Shown: in pieces, positions 1 to 8,507 of the stretch
How the letters are laid out: each line of letters begins with the position of its first letter
Numbering within the stretch: the first letter of the stretch is position 1
Made by a program: the position numbers and the translations under genes
Notes under the pieces: generated by a model
Databases searched by the model: none
Told to the model about the DNA's origin: nothing
What the model saw: the letters and a program-made list of their open reading frames with translations, nothing else
Source: Limnohabitans sp. WS1
GTDB lineage: Bacteria > Pseudomonadota > Gammaproteobacteria > Burkholderiales > Burkholderiaceae_C
Length of the DNA: 64,000 bases
Reading direction: 5' to 3'
NCBI RefSeq assembly: GCF_003063265.1
Contig: NZ_NERU01000005.1
Coordinates: 62,001-126,000 of the forward strand

Positions 1-1353
1 GAGCACACGCAGATGCACCGAAGACAATTTTTGACCCGGTGCCTCCTCGGCCGTCAAGGGCAGGCGCAACCAAAACCTTGAGCCCTGGCCCGGTTCGCTT
101 TCAAAGCCAATGTCACCTCCCAGCAAGTGCGCCAGTTTTTGCGAGATGGCCAAGCCCAGGCCGTTGCCGCCGTACAGGGTTTGCGTATCACTTTCGGCTT
201 GGCTAAAGCGCTTGAAAATTTGGGCTTGTCTTTCCTTGGCAATGCCAATGCCTGTGTCCTTGACCGAAAACTCCACACCCGGTGCTTGCCAACGCACCTG
301 CAGTTGCACCGCACCCTGGTGGGTGAACTTGAGGGCATTGCCCAACAAATTGACCAACACCTGCATCAGGCGATGGCGGTCGGTGTGCACCCAGGTGGGC
401 AGGGCATCATCGAGCACCAGGCGGTAGTCGATGTCCATGCTTTTCACGCGGGGCTTGAACAGCTCAAAGGCATGCTCCACCGTTTTTCGCAGCTCAAAGG
501 TTTCGGGGTGGGTGACCAGTTGACCGGCCTGCAGCTGGGAATAGTCCAGGATGTCGTTGATCACCGTCATCAAGTGATCGGCCGATTGGTGGGTGTGGTT
601 GAGCACCTTGACCGCTTCGGGTTTGTCCCGGACACGGGACAGCAGCAGCGCATTGAAGCCCAAAATGGCATTCATGGGTGTTCGCAACTCATGGCTGACG
701 TTGGCAATGAAATGCTCACGCATCTTCAACGCCATCTCCAATTCCTGACGCTTGGTTTCCAGCTCGGTTTGGTAAAGCAGGCTTTGGCTCAAGGTGGCTT
801 GGTAAAGGCGGTCATAGATCAGCGGCACAATGACCAGCACCCCGGTCACCAAACTGAAGGTCATCCAAGACGACACCGCATGCTCGACACCCAAGACATA
901 CGGGGGTGTCCACCCCACCCAATTGGCCCAGCCCATGCCCAACTGAGCCAACCACACCAACACCAACCAGACAGCCCCTGCCCGACGACCCATGATGTAG
1001 AACGGCGTCAAGGGCAGCACCAACATCCAGGCCAAGCGTGGCGACGAAACGCCCCCTGTCGTCCAAGCGGCGTATGCCAGCACACACAAGCTGGTGGTGG
1101 TGCCGATGTGCACCGCCCAGTTCAGGGGCATTCCACGGTCAATCAAGACCAGCAGCAGCAACAAGACCCCGGCCATCAACAAAAACATGGGTGTGGCCGT
1201 TTGTTGCAGGTTCGTCACCACATGCAGCAAGAGTACGCCAATGATCAAAAGGCCAAACAGGAACACATAGGGCATCTTGCCCTGGCGGTAACTGGCAGGC
1301 AGTCGGGCGACGATTTGTTCAAACCGTGAAGGGGCGGCCTTGTCTTGGTGCAC
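1..1353 (-). CDS. Hybrid sensor histidine kinase, second of a tandem pair (C-terminus outside window)
   Basis: I read 451 uninterrupted codons from a GTG at 1353 to the window edge. The N-terminal 180 residues hold about six hydrophobic segments. A short coiled linker follows, then a HisKA dimerisation domain with the phospho-accepting His about residue 223 in SHELRTPMN, then a HATPase domain with the boxes DTGIGIA and GLGLAISQKL. The frame reaches the window edge at LRVL, where the neighbour's receiver domain begins, so a receiver domain probably follows. The start follows the TGA of the upstream kinase after a single codon and in the same frame; GCGAGGG upstream can serve as ribosome binding site. 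The layout matches the neighbour domain for domain, so the two are likely duplicates. The signal sensed is unknown. Confidence 0.85.
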   Translation of the reverse strand, partial: MHQDKAAPSRFEQIVARLPASYRQGKMPYVFLFGLLIIGVLLLHVVTNLQQTATPMFLLMAGVLLLLLVLIDRGMPLNWAVHIGTTTSLCVLAYAAWTTGGVSSPRLAWMLVLPLTPFYIMGRRAGAVWLVLVWLAQLGMGWANWVGWTPPYVLGVEHAVSSWMTFSLVTGVLVIVPLIYDRLYQATLSQSLLYQTELETKRQELEMALKMREHFIANVSHELRTPMNAILGFNALLLSRVRDKPEAVKVLNHTHQSADHLMTVINDILDYSQLQAGQLVTHPETFELRKTVEHAFELFKPRVKSMDIDYRLVLDDALPTWVHTDRHRLMQVLVNLLGNALKFTHQGAVQLQVRWQAPGVEFSVKDTGIGIAKERQAQIFKRFSQAESDTQTLYGGNGLGLAISQKLAHLLGGDIGFESEPGQGSRFWLRLPLTAEEAPGQKLSSVHLRVL

Positions 1354-1356
1354 GGT

Positions 1357-3096
1357 TCAGGCCCTCGCTTTTCGAATGTGCCGACTCACGCAACGCACCA
1401 AGATTTCGGGGTCCATGGGTTTGTCCAGCACCTCATCCATGCCTGCATCGAGACAGCGTTGTCGGTCAACCGGGTTGGTGTTGGCTGTGAGCGCCAAAAT
1501 CGGCATGCGGGCCGTGATGGCCGGAAATTGTTGGCGAATTTGTGCCGTCAATTGCATGCCATCCATCTCGGGCATGATCATGTCGACCAAGGCAATGTCA
1601 AAGCTTTGAGTGTCCAACAAGCTCAGCGCTTGTGCAGCCCCGTCTGCGGTGACGATCTGCGCTTTGGGCCAGCACTTCTTGAGCTGCAAGCGTGCCACCA
1701 TCAGGTTCATGGTGTTGTCATCGACCACCAGAATGCGCAAGGCCTCGTCTTGCAAACTGTCCGAAGATTTGGGGTGCGCTTCTGAGGGTGTGCTCGCGGC
1801 TTCAAGGGGTATTTGGAACCAGAACGTGGCGCCATGGCCAGGCTCACTTTGAAGCCCGATCTGCCCCCCCTGCAAATTCACCAGTTTCTCGCAAATGGAC
1901 AAGCCCAGTCCTGTCCCACCATAAGCGCGGGTGGTTTGGATATTGGCATGCTCAAACCGTTTGAAGATCTGGCGATGCTCTGCGGGCGCGATGCCGCGAC
2001 CCGTGTCGGTGACTTCAAAGCGCAACTGCCCCGACTGAACGGCAATGCGCAAATGGACCGCTCCTTGGTCGGTGAATTTGAACGCGTTGTCGAGCAAATT
2101 GCGCAATATTTGAAGCAGTCGCTGACGGTCTGCATGCACCCGCTTGGGCACACCATCCTCCATCTGGCCTGTCCAAGTCAGGCCTTTTTCCTGCGCCCGG
2201 GTCTGGTGTGTTTGCAAGGCCTCTTGCATGAGGGGTTCCACATCAAAATCCACCGCGTGGACCCACAATTTACCGGCCTGAAGTTGCGAAAAATCCAGAA
2301 TGTCGTTGACCACTTGCAACAGGTGCGTGGTGGAGCGGCGAATGTGGTCCACCACCTCCACTTGGTCAGGATGGTCCGCCAACTCCTGACGCAACACACT
2401 GTTAAAACCCAAAATGGCGTTCATGGGCGTGCGCAGCTCATGTCCCACCGCCGCCACAAATTCATCCTTGTGGGCCTGTGCCTGCAACAAGGCCTGGTGC
2501 GTGGCCTTGAGTTCTTCGTTTCGTCGATCCAGTTGCTGACGCTGCCGGTCGTGCAGGTGATCGTACAAAAAAACCGCCAACATCAAATTGCCAGCGACCA
2601 AAGCATTGTTCATCAATGACCATGGCACGGCTTGTTGCGTGATCTGGACATGGTCACCCGACCAGCCGCTCAGGGTGGCCACCAACAAACCCGCTGTGAG
2701 CGACAAGGAAATGACAACCCAGATCAAGGTGGCCATCGGCCCCAACAGCAGCAGCACTGGCACCGACAGCACATTGAGCCACACCATGCCCATGGAATTG
2801 ACGCCCCCAGACGCCATGGCGTTGTGGGCGACCATGGTGGCGCTGATCAATGCGGCACCATGCACAACGGCCGCAAAATACCGCGGCCGGTAGGCCAAGG
2901 GAACCAAAGCCACCATGAGCACCGTGCAGGCCAAATTGATGCGCCGATCGTAATACCCCGACGGCATGAAGAAAAAAAGCAGCGAGCTCAGCCCAATGGC
3001 CAGCAAAAAGATGACCAGCAGGTTTTCTCTGGAAAACAAGGTTTTGCCGTCAGCCTCCGAGCCCGCCGGCAATGATGAAGCACCCTTTCGAAGCAT
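1357..3096 (-). CDS. Hybrid sensor histidine kinase with receiver domain
   Basis: 579 residues. Residues 25-175 are mostly hydrophobic (about six membrane segments). HisKA follows with His219 in GHELRTPMN, then a HATPase (asparagine box near 334, DTGRGIA 364-370, GTGLGLS 394-400). The C-terminal receiver domain (about 453-575) has the acidic pair D459/D460, phospho-acceptor D505 in VDMIMPEMDG and Lys559. It should autophosphorylate on His and pass phosphate to its own receiver; the output partner is not visible, as there is no DNA-binding domain. It starts 6 bp after parB, so it is probably cotranscribed with the par genes. No periplasmic sensor domain is evident, so any signal is likely read within the membrane. 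Confidence 0.93.
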   Translation of the reverse strand: MLRKGASSLPAGSEADGKTLFSRENLLVIFLLAIGLSSLLFFFMPSGYYDRRINLACTVLMVALVPLAYRPRYFAAVVHGAALISATMVAHNAMASGGVNSMGMVWLNVLSVPVLLLLGPMATLIWVVISLSLTAGLLVATLSGWSGDHVQITQQAVPWSLMNNALVAGNLMLAVFLYDHLHDRQRQQLDRRNEELKATHQALLQAQAHKDEFVAAVGHELRTPMNAILGFNSVLRQELADHPDQVEVVDHIRRSTTHLLQVVNDILDFSQLQAGKLWVHAVDFDVEPLMQEALQTHQTRAQEKGLTWTGQMEDGVPKRVHADRQRLLQILRNLLDNAFKFTDQGAVHLRIAVQSGQLRFEVTDTGRGIAPAEHRQIFKRFEHANIQTTRAYGGTGLGLSICEKLVNLQGGQIGLQSEPGHGATFWFQIPLEAASTPSEAHPKSSDSLQDEALRILVVDDNTMNLMVARLQLKKCWPKAQIVTADGAAQALSLLDTQSFDIALVDMIMPEMDGMQLTAQIRQQFPAITARMPILALTANTNPVDRQRCLDAGMDEVLDKPMDPEILVRCVSRHIRKARA

Positions 3097-3102
3097 GGGG
3101 CT

Positions 3103-4020
3103 TCAGCTGGCTTGTCCGCGCAATCGGTCAATCAAGCCATTGAGCTCTTCGAGTGAGCCAAACTGGATGCTCACCTCGCCCATGTCTTGCATCTTGCCCA
3201 AACGTTTGACCCGCTTTTTGATGCGCACCTCGACCTGAGCCATCAGGGCATCTGACAACTCTTCCTCGACCCGGCGGATGTCCCCTGACTTTTCGGTGCT
3301 CGATTTCCGGGGTGCTGGATTCGCATCGTTGCCCAGTTTTTTGACCAGCACCTCGGTCTCCCTGACCGAGAGCTTTTTGGCTGCAATCTGGTTGGCCGCT
3401 GTGATTTGCTGGGCCTTGTCCAAGGCCAACAAGGCCCTGGCATGGCCCATGTCGAGATCACCCGCCATGAGCATGCTTTGCACAGGATCGGCCAAATTGA
3501 GCAAACGAAGCAAGTTGCTGGCTGCGCTGCGTGAACGCCCAACGGCTTGGGCCGCCGCTTCGTGAGTGAGCCCAAACTCTTTCACCAAGCGTTGCAGGCC
3601 TTGAGCCTCCTCCAAAGGATTGAGGTCCTCGCGCTGGATGTTTTCAATGAGCGCCATGGCTGCGGCAGCCTCGTTGGGCACATCCCGCACCAGCACCGGA
3701 ACCGACTCCAGACCGGCCAGACGCGAGGCGCGAAAGCGCCGTTCGCCAGCAATGATCTCGTATTTGCCAGCGTTGTCGCCCTCGGTGAGCTGCCTCACCA
3801 AAATGGGCTGCATGATGCCCTGCGCCTTGATGGACTCGGCCAACTCGTACAGCGCCCCTTCGTCCATGCGCGTTCGCGGCTGGTAAATGCCCGCCACCAT
3901 TTGGTCAAGCCTGAGCTGATGGGGCGTGCCGGTTTCGGCCTCAAGTGGCGCATCGGCCACTTTGGGGCCCAGCAAAGCTTCCAGTCCACGGCCAAGGCCT
4001 TTGGGTTTTTTGGTGACCAT
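3103..4020 (-). CDS. parB: Chromosome partitioning protein ParB
   Basis: 305 residues from the ATG at 4020. ParB is a CTP-dependent DNA clamp that loads at parS and spreads; with ParA it segregates the newly copied origin. The N-terminus has the typical GLGRGLEALLG, which binds ParA. The CTP-binding motif GERRFR is at 92-97 and ENIQREDLNPLEEA at 126-139. The helix-turn-helix is about 150-170 (LTHEAAAQAVGRSRSA) and the C-terminal dimerisation region ends in LIDRLRGQ. A longer frame starts further upstream, but the 4020 ATG has GAAAG at a workable distance and restores the family's usual N-terminus. The start overlaps the end of the hydrolase gene. Matching parS sites lie 2.7-5 kb away. Confidence 0.97.
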   Translation of the reverse strand: MVTKKPKGLGRGLEALLGPKVADAPLEAETGTPHQLRLDQMVAGIYQPRTRMDEGALYELAESIKAQGIMQPILVRQLTEGDNAGKYEIIAGERRFRASRLAGLESVPVLVRDVPNEAAAAMALIENIQREDLNPLEEAQGLQRLVKEFGLTHEAAAQAVGRSRSAASNLLRLLNLADPVQSMLMAGDLDMGHARALLALDKAQQITAANQIAAKKLSVRETEVLVKKLGNDANPAPRKSSTEKSGDIRRVEEELSDALMAQVEVRIKKRVKRLGKMQDMGEVSIQFGSLEELNGLIDRLRGQAS

Positions 4021-4022
4021 GG

Positions 4023-4613
4023 TCATTCTTTCAAGAGGGTTTGCAAAAGCGCATGACCTTGTGGCCATGCACCCCAAAAGGTGTCAACCTTGAGGTGTTC
4101 AAACGGTTCGCCCAGAACCCATCGCGCACCCCAATTTTGAGCCATCTCATGGGCTCGGTCGGTGCGGCAATGCGGGTCATTCTGGCAACCCACCAAAACG
4201 CTGGGGAAAGGCAAAGTCTGCCGCACAATGGGTGCCCAGCCTGGCAAATGCTCATGCAGCTCGGATGCCTCCACATCGGCGGGCGCGACCAGCAAAGCCC
4301 CCCGAACACGCGCCGTATGGCGAGAAAAAGAGGCCCATGCGGCCACCAAAATGCATCCCAAACCGTGCCCCAGCAGCACCACGGAACCGGGTGCATCGAC
4401 AATGACTTCATCCAGTCGTGCAAGCCAGTCACCACGGCGAGGCCTTTGCCAATCGTTTTGTTCCACCACGGTATAACCATCACGCTGCGCCCAAAGCGTT
4501 TGCCCATGTTCAGGGCCGCTGCCCTGCCAACTTGGCAAGATCAAGACGCTGGCTGGCTCAGCCTCGGGCCGCAGCCCGGAACGTGCGTCGCCGCTCAATG
4601 TGTTCATGGACAT
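4023..4613 (-). CDS. RBBP9/YdeN-type alpha/beta hydrolase lacking the nucleophile serine
   Basis: 196 residues from the ATG at 4613, with GAGGGG upstream; a GTG at 4625 is the alternative start. The fold markers of the RBBP9/YdeN serine hydrolase family are visible: a beta strand ending in LPSWQGSGPEHGQ, the nucleophile elbow VVLLGHGLGC, the Asp region GCQNDPHC, and the His region EHLKVDTFWGAWPQG. In the elbow the expected G-H-S-L-G is G-H-G-L-G. The codon is GGT, one transition from the serine codon AGT. The family normally needs this Ser, so the protein is probably not an esterase in the usual way, or is a binding protein. It sits between parA and parB, close to both, so it is likely cotranscribed with them. 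Confidence 0.85.
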   Translation of the reverse strand: MSMNTLSGDARSGLRPEAEPASVLILPSWQGSGPEHGQTLWAQRDGYTVVEQNDWQRPRRGDWLARLDEVIVDAPGSVVLLGHGLGCILVAAWASFSRHTARVRGALLVAPADVEASELHEHLPGWAPIVRQTLPFPSVLVGCQNDPHCRTDRAHEMAQNWGARWVLGEPFEHLKVDTFWGAWPQGHALLQTLLKE

Positions 4614-4628
4614 CACTGCGGACACCCC

Positions 4629-5399
4629 TCACAGCACAGGGGCTCGTTGAATCATTTCCCGCGCAAACTCCACATAGGCCAGACTGCCTTTGGCCGATGG
4701 GTCAAACACCACCCCTGGAACGCCATAGCTGGGCGCTTCGGCCAGCCGCACATTGCGAGGGATCACGGTGTCAAACACCTTGTCTCCAAAGTGGGCCTTG
4801 AGTTGGTCACTGACTTGCACCTGCAAGGTGATGCGCGGGTCAAACATCACCCGCAACAAACCAATGATCTTCAGGCCCTTGTTCAAGTTGGCGTGCACCT
4901 GCTTGATGGTGTTGACCAAATCGGTCAGCCCTTCCAGCGCAAAATATTCACACTGCATCGGCACAATGACCCCGTGGGCGCAACACAGGCCATTGAGGGT
5001 CAGCATGGACAGGGAAGGCGGGCAATCGATCAACACAAAATCGTAGTCGGCATCCACGGATTGCAGGGCTACTTTCAGTCGCTGGTCACGGTGCTCCAAT
5101 TGAACCAGTTCGACTTCGGCCCCTGCCAATTCACGGTTGGCACTGAGCACGTCGTAACCGCATTTTTCGGCCTTGACGACCGATTCGGCCACTGACGCCG
5201 ATTCGAGCAACACATCGTAGACGCTGAGCTCGACCTGCCGTTTGTCAATGCCCGACCCCATGGTGGCATTGCCCTGCGGGTCCAAATCGACCAGCAAAAC
5301 GCGCTGACCCAATTTGGCCAAGCCAGCGGCCAGATTGACGGTGGTGGTGGTTTTGCCAACGCCACCTTTTTGGTTGGCAATGCAGAAAATGTGGGCCAT
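4629..5399 (-). CDS. parA: Chromosome partitioning ATPase ParA
   Basis: 256 residues. A deviant Walker A motif KGGVGKTT is at 11-18, with the signature Lys11 of the ParA/MinD class. VDLDPQGNAT (Walker A' strand) and DFVLIDCPPSLS (Walker B) follow. There is no N-terminal helix-turn-helix, so this is the short chromosomal (Soj-type) ParA and not a plasmid type Ia ParA. The ATP-bound dimer coats the nucleoid and is released by ParB, which moves the parS complexes apart. The gene ends 15 bp before the hydrolase ATG and starts 15 bp after the LysE-type gene, which fits one par transcript. Confidence 0.97.
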   Translation of the reverse strand: MAHIFCIANQKGGVGKTTTTVNLAAGLAKLGQRVLLVDLDPQGNATMGSGIDKRQVELSVYDVLLESASVAESVVKAEKCGYDVLSANRELAGAEVELVQLEHRDQRLKVALQSVDADYDFVLIDCPPSLSMLTLNGLCCAHGVIVPMQCEYFALEGLTDLVNTIKQVHANLNKGLKIIGLLRVMFDPRITLQVQVSDQLKAHFGDKVFDTVIPRNVRLAEAPSYGVPGVVFDPSAKGSLAYVEFAREMIQRAPVL

Positions 5400-5414
5400 A
5401 TGAAGGTGTCCGAA

Positions 5415-6032
5415 TTATTTGGAAATGGCCAGCTTGAGACCGAAACCCACCAGAAAAACACCCGCCAGTTTTTCCAAAATGCGGCCGATGCGCGGATTTG
5501 AACGCATGCGCTCGGCCAAGTGGTAAGTCAACAAGGTCATGCCCAAACCGTACAAAAACGTCAAGGCCGCGATGGTGGCGGCCATGACGCCAAAACTGAT
5601 CCACCCCAAGTGGGTTTTTGGGTCAACAAACAAAGGAAAGAACGCCATGTAAAACACAATGGCCTTGGGGTTCAGCAAGGTGATGACCACCGCTTGCTGA
5701 AAAAAGTCGCGCGGGCGTATGTTGAGCACGGGCGCGTCACCGGGTTTGGCAGACAACATCTTCCAGCCCAACCAGGTCAGATACAAGGCACCCATCCATT
5801 GCACTGCCACAAATGCGGCAGGGTATGTGGCCAAAACCGTCGCCACACCGGCCACCGCCAACCACATTAGCACCTGATCACCCACGATCACGCCCAAGGT
5901 GGCACCCAAGCCACCAGCCATGCCCCCTTTGCCTGTGGAGGTGATCAAGGCCAAGTTACCCGGCCCAGGAATGGCCAGAAACAACACAATGGCGGCGACA
6001 AATGCACCGTAATCAGAAATACCAAAAAACAT
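5415..6032 (-). CDS. LysE/RhtB family exporter (copy 1)
   Basis: 205 residues, about six membrane segments. The N-terminal signature AIPGPGNLALITSTGKGG is the LysE/RhtB amino-acid exporter motif, and the central LLNPKAIVFYMAFFPLFV is the second conserved stretch. Family members export amino acids or related metabolites across the inner membrane; the substrate cannot be told from sequence. It starts MFFGISDYGAF, nearly the same as the neighbour's MFGISDYGAF, and the two align along their whole length, so they are tandem paralogues. It lies 15 bp upstream of parA and probably shares its transcript. Confidence 0.9.
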   Translation of the reverse strand: MFFGISDYGAFVAAIVLFLAIPGPGNLALITSTGKGGMAGGLGATLGVIVGDQVLMWLAVAGVATVLATYPAAFVAVQWMGALYLTWLGWKMLSAKPGDAPVLNIRPRDFFQQAVVITLLNPKAIVFYMAFFPLFVDPKTHLGWISFGVMAATIAALTFLYGLGMTLLTYHLAERMRSNPRIGRILEKLAGVFLVGFGLKLAISK

Positions 6033-6064
6033 ACAACACTTTCGTCAGAAGTTCAGGTTTTGAC

Positions 6065-6679
6065 TTACTTGACCAGCACCATCTTGAGTCCAAAACCGAT
6101 CAGACCCAAACCGGCACATTTTTGCAAAAACCCCGCCACTTTGGGCCTTGCCCGAATGCGTTCGGCCATGGTGTGCGTGACCGCCACCACACCCACACAA
6201 TAGGTCAGTCCCAAGACGGCAATGGTCAATGCCATCACCACAAAAGTCAGCACGCCTTGATGTTGAACGGGGTCGATGAACTGCGGGAAAAAAGCCAGAT
6301 AAAACAAAATGGCCTTGGGATTCAGCAAAGTGATGAACAGGGTCTCACGAAAATAATGCCCAGGGGTGATTTTCACGCTTGGCCCTGTACCCGGCTTGGC
6401 CACGATCATTTTGACTCCCAACCAAGTCAAATAGGCCGCCCCCATGTATTGCAAGACCATGAAAACGCTCGGATAGGCCTTGAGCACGGCCGCAACACCT
6501 GCCACTGTGAGCCACAACAAAATTTGGTCACCCAGCAAAAGTCCCAGAACCGATGCCAAACCACCCGACAAACCACCCAAAGTGGTTGAGGTGATCAAGG
6601 CCAGATTGCCAGGACCAGGCAAGAACAACAGCAATAGAAACGCTGCTGAAAAAGCGCCGTAATCCGAAATACCAAACAT
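6065..6679 (-). CDS. LysE/RhtB family exporter (copy 2)
   Basis: 204 residues from the ATG at 6679; the open frame runs 14 codons further upstream, but the family start MFGISDYG sits at this ATG. Signature LPGPGNLALITSTTLGG near the N-terminus and LLNPKAILFYLAFFPQFI in the middle, with about six membrane segments. It is a tandem paralogue of the downstream gene, 32 bp away. A likely amino-acid or metabolite exporter of unknown substrate. The upstream region holds a perfect parS 65 bp before the start codon, so ParB spreading could touch its promoter. Confidence 0.9.
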   Translation of the reverse strand: MFGISDYGAFSAAFLLLLFLPGPGNLALITSTTLGGLSGGLASVLGLLLGDQILLWLTVAGVAAVLKAYPSVFMVLQYMGAAYLTWLGVKMIVAKPGTGPSVKITPGHYFRETLFITLLNPKAILFYLAFFPQFIDPVQHQGVLTFVVMALTIAVLGLTYCVGVVAVTHTMAERIRARPKVAGFLQKCAGLGLIGFGLKMVLVK

Positions 6680-6744
6680 GTGAGCTCTTTGATAACAAGA
6701 CCTTGAGTGTAAATGCCACATGTGCGCTTTGACTCGTCTTTTGT

Positions 6745-6760
6745 TGTTTCACGTGAAACA
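6745..6760. promoter_or_regulatory. parS site (perfect)
   Basis: TGTTTCACGTGAAACA, the exact 16-bp palindromic ParB loading site conserved from Bacillus to Proteobacteria. It is intergenic, between the LysE copy 2 start and the repeat array, and about 2.7 kb upstream of parB. Confidence 0.95.
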
Positions 6761-6842
6761 AGTCTGCGTTTGACTGGCGTTTGCACATTTTCAAACCGAT
6801 GTGCGGTGGCCTATCAAGTTCGAATGATTCATCTCTTATGGA

Positions 6843-7706
6843 TGAATCCGGCCCGATGACGTCTGTATGAACGGTATTTTGTAAAAGTGATGCCCTTGTC
6901 GCGATGAAGCCTCGCTGACCACCCCCCATCGCCCCGAGGGCGGGGCTCCCACATTTTGTAGGAGCAACGCCCTCGTCGCGATGAAAGCCTCGCAGACCAC
7001 CCCCCATCGCCCCGAGGGCGGGGCTCCTACATTTTGTAGGCGCGACGCCCTCGTCGCGATGAAAGCCTCACAGACCACCACCCATCGCCGAGGGCGGGGC
7101 TCCCACATTTTGTAGGAGCGGCACCCTCGCCGCGATGGATCCTCGCTGACCACCACCCATCGCCCCGAGGGCGGAGCTCCCACATTTTGTAGGAGCAACG
7201 CCCTCGTCGCGATGAAAGCCTCGCAGAACACCACCCATCGCCCCGAGGGCGGGGCTCCCACAAGGATTGTTGGAGCGGCACCCTCGCCGCGATGGAGCCT
7301 CGCAGACCACCCCCCATCGCCCCGGGGGCGGGACTCCCACATTTTGTAGGAGCGGCACCCTCGCCGCGATGGAGCCTCGCAGACCACCACCCACCGCCCC
7401 GAGGGCGGGGCTCCCACATTTTGTAGGAGGGGTGCCCTCGTCGCGATGAAAGCCTCACAGACCATCACACATCGCCCCGAGGGTGGAGCTCCTACATTTT
7501 GTAGGAGCGACGCCCTCGTCGCGATAGAGCCTCGCAGACCACCACCTATCGCCCCGGGGGCGGGGCTCCCTCATTTTGTAGGAGCGACGCCCTCGTCGCG
7601 ATGAAAGCCTCACAGACCATCACCCATCGCCCCGAGGGCGGGGCTCCCACAGGGAGCGCTGCGCCAAAAATAGCCGCGCAAATCAAACTCCACAGGGCCG
7701 GGTCAA
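6843..7706. repeat. Array of ten paired-REP (BIME-like) units inside imperfect terminal inverted repeats
   Basis: Ten head-to-tail units begin at about 6881, 6958, 7036, 7112, 7189, 7269, 7346, 7423, 7501 and 7578 (period 76-80 bp). Each unit has one REP-like palindrome (core GAGCGACGCCCTCGTCGCGA), a spacer of about 28 bp, and an inverted second palindrome (core TCGCCCCGAGGGCGGGGCTC). The array is flanked by inverted ends at 6843-6865 and 7684-7706. The right end matches a 23-bp consensus at 21 positions and the left end at 17. The same consensus bounds single-unit copies at 51966-52145 and (one side) at 55847. No gene is supported in this stretch: the long minus-strand frames across it are repeats of repeat DNA. 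The remainder to rsmG (7707-7853) shows nothing I can name. Confidence 0.9.
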
Positions 7707-7853
7707 TCGCTGAACACCTTCTGAAGTGATCGCGGCACCATGACCGATGACCACACCTACAGACTTTTCAACCGTGATTGACGCAGGGCCCTGTCCCAGC
7801 CATCCCAAAATTCAGGGCTCAACGCACATCATGTTGAAAGACACCGCCAAGCC

Positions 7854-8507
7854 TCAATGGGCAGATGCTTCAGGCTTCATCCAGATCATGCAGCGCTCAA
7901 CGTCCAAACCTGGCACCTTCAAGGGTTCCACGTGAAACACGCCCACATCACTGGGCAAAGCATCGATCTCATCTTGGGGATGCTTTCCCTTCATGGCCAT
8001 CCACACACCACGCTCGTCCAAAGCAGAGCGAGACCAGGTGACGAAGTCAGGCAATGACGCAAAAGCACGCGAACAGATGACCTGATAGGGGTCCGTCAAC
8101 GATTCCACCCGTGCATGCAATCCGCGCAAATTGGGCAGCTTCAGGTTCACGGCCACTTGCTGCACAAACGCGGCTTTTTTGGCTACCGTGTCCACACAGC
8201 TCACATTCAACTCGGGCATGCACACAGCCAGCACCACCCCGGGCAAACCACCCCCTGAACCCACATCGAGCACACGCAGGGCCTTGCCTTGGGTGTGCCG
8301 CGTCAAAGGCCCCACAGCTGTCAGACTGTCCAACAGATGGTGAGTGAGCATGTCGGCCGGGTCACGCAGTGCTGTCAAGTTATAGACTTTGTTCCACTTT
8401 TGGATCAGCGCCACATAGTCCAACAAAGACCGAATTTGCCCATCCAACAACTCCAAACCCAAGGCTTCGACACCCGAGCGCAAGCCTTGTTCCAAATTCA
8501 CACTCAT
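7854..8507 (-). CDS. rsmG: 16S rRNA (guanine-527-N7)-methyltransferase RsmG
   Basis: 217 residues. RsmG makes m7G527 in 16S rRNA using S-adenosylmethionine; its loss gives low-level streptomycin resistance in other bacteria. The N-terminal [15 protein letters not shown] and HHLLDSLT are family hallmarks. The SAM-binding loop [11 protein letters not shown] is at 80-90, and [11 protein letters not shown] lies in the C-terminal half. The start codon overlaps the mnmG stop by 4 nt (ATGA), the usual mnmG-rsmG pair. A degenerate parS lies within its 3' part. Length is normal. Confidence 0.97.
   Translation of the reverse strand: MSVNLEQGLRSGVEALGLELLDGQIRSLLDYVALIQKWNKVYNLTALRDPADMLTHHLLDSLTAVGPLTRHTQGKALRVLDVGSGGGLPGVVLAVCMPELNVSCVDTVAKKAAFVQQVAVNLKLPNLRGLHARVESLTDPYQVICSRAFASLPDFVTWSRSALDERGVWMAMKGKHPQDEIDALPSDVGVFHVEPLKVPGLDVERCMIWMKPEASAH
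7924..7939. promoter_or_regulatory. parS-like site (two mismatches)
   Basis: GGTTCCACGTGAAACA differs from the parS consensus at positions 1 and 5. The central CACGTG and the whole right arm are intact. It lies within rsmG, so it may be a weak or decayed site. Confidence 0.5.

Noticed and set aside
127..1329. 400-residue plus-strand frame, and similar long frames opposite other genes.
   Set aside because: It is the antisense shadow of the histidine kinase; its composition (His and Gln rich) is what antisense of GC-rich coding DNA gives.
6836..7468. Long minus-strand frames across the repeat array that translate into repetitive Arg/Gly-rich protein.
   Set aside because: They exist only because the repeat unit lacks stops in several frames; three overlapping frames give similar repeats and none has a start signal or family.
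6843..7706. CRISPR array.
   Set aside because: The repeats are head to tail without unique spacers of constant size, the palindromes themselves make up the unit, and there are no cas genes.
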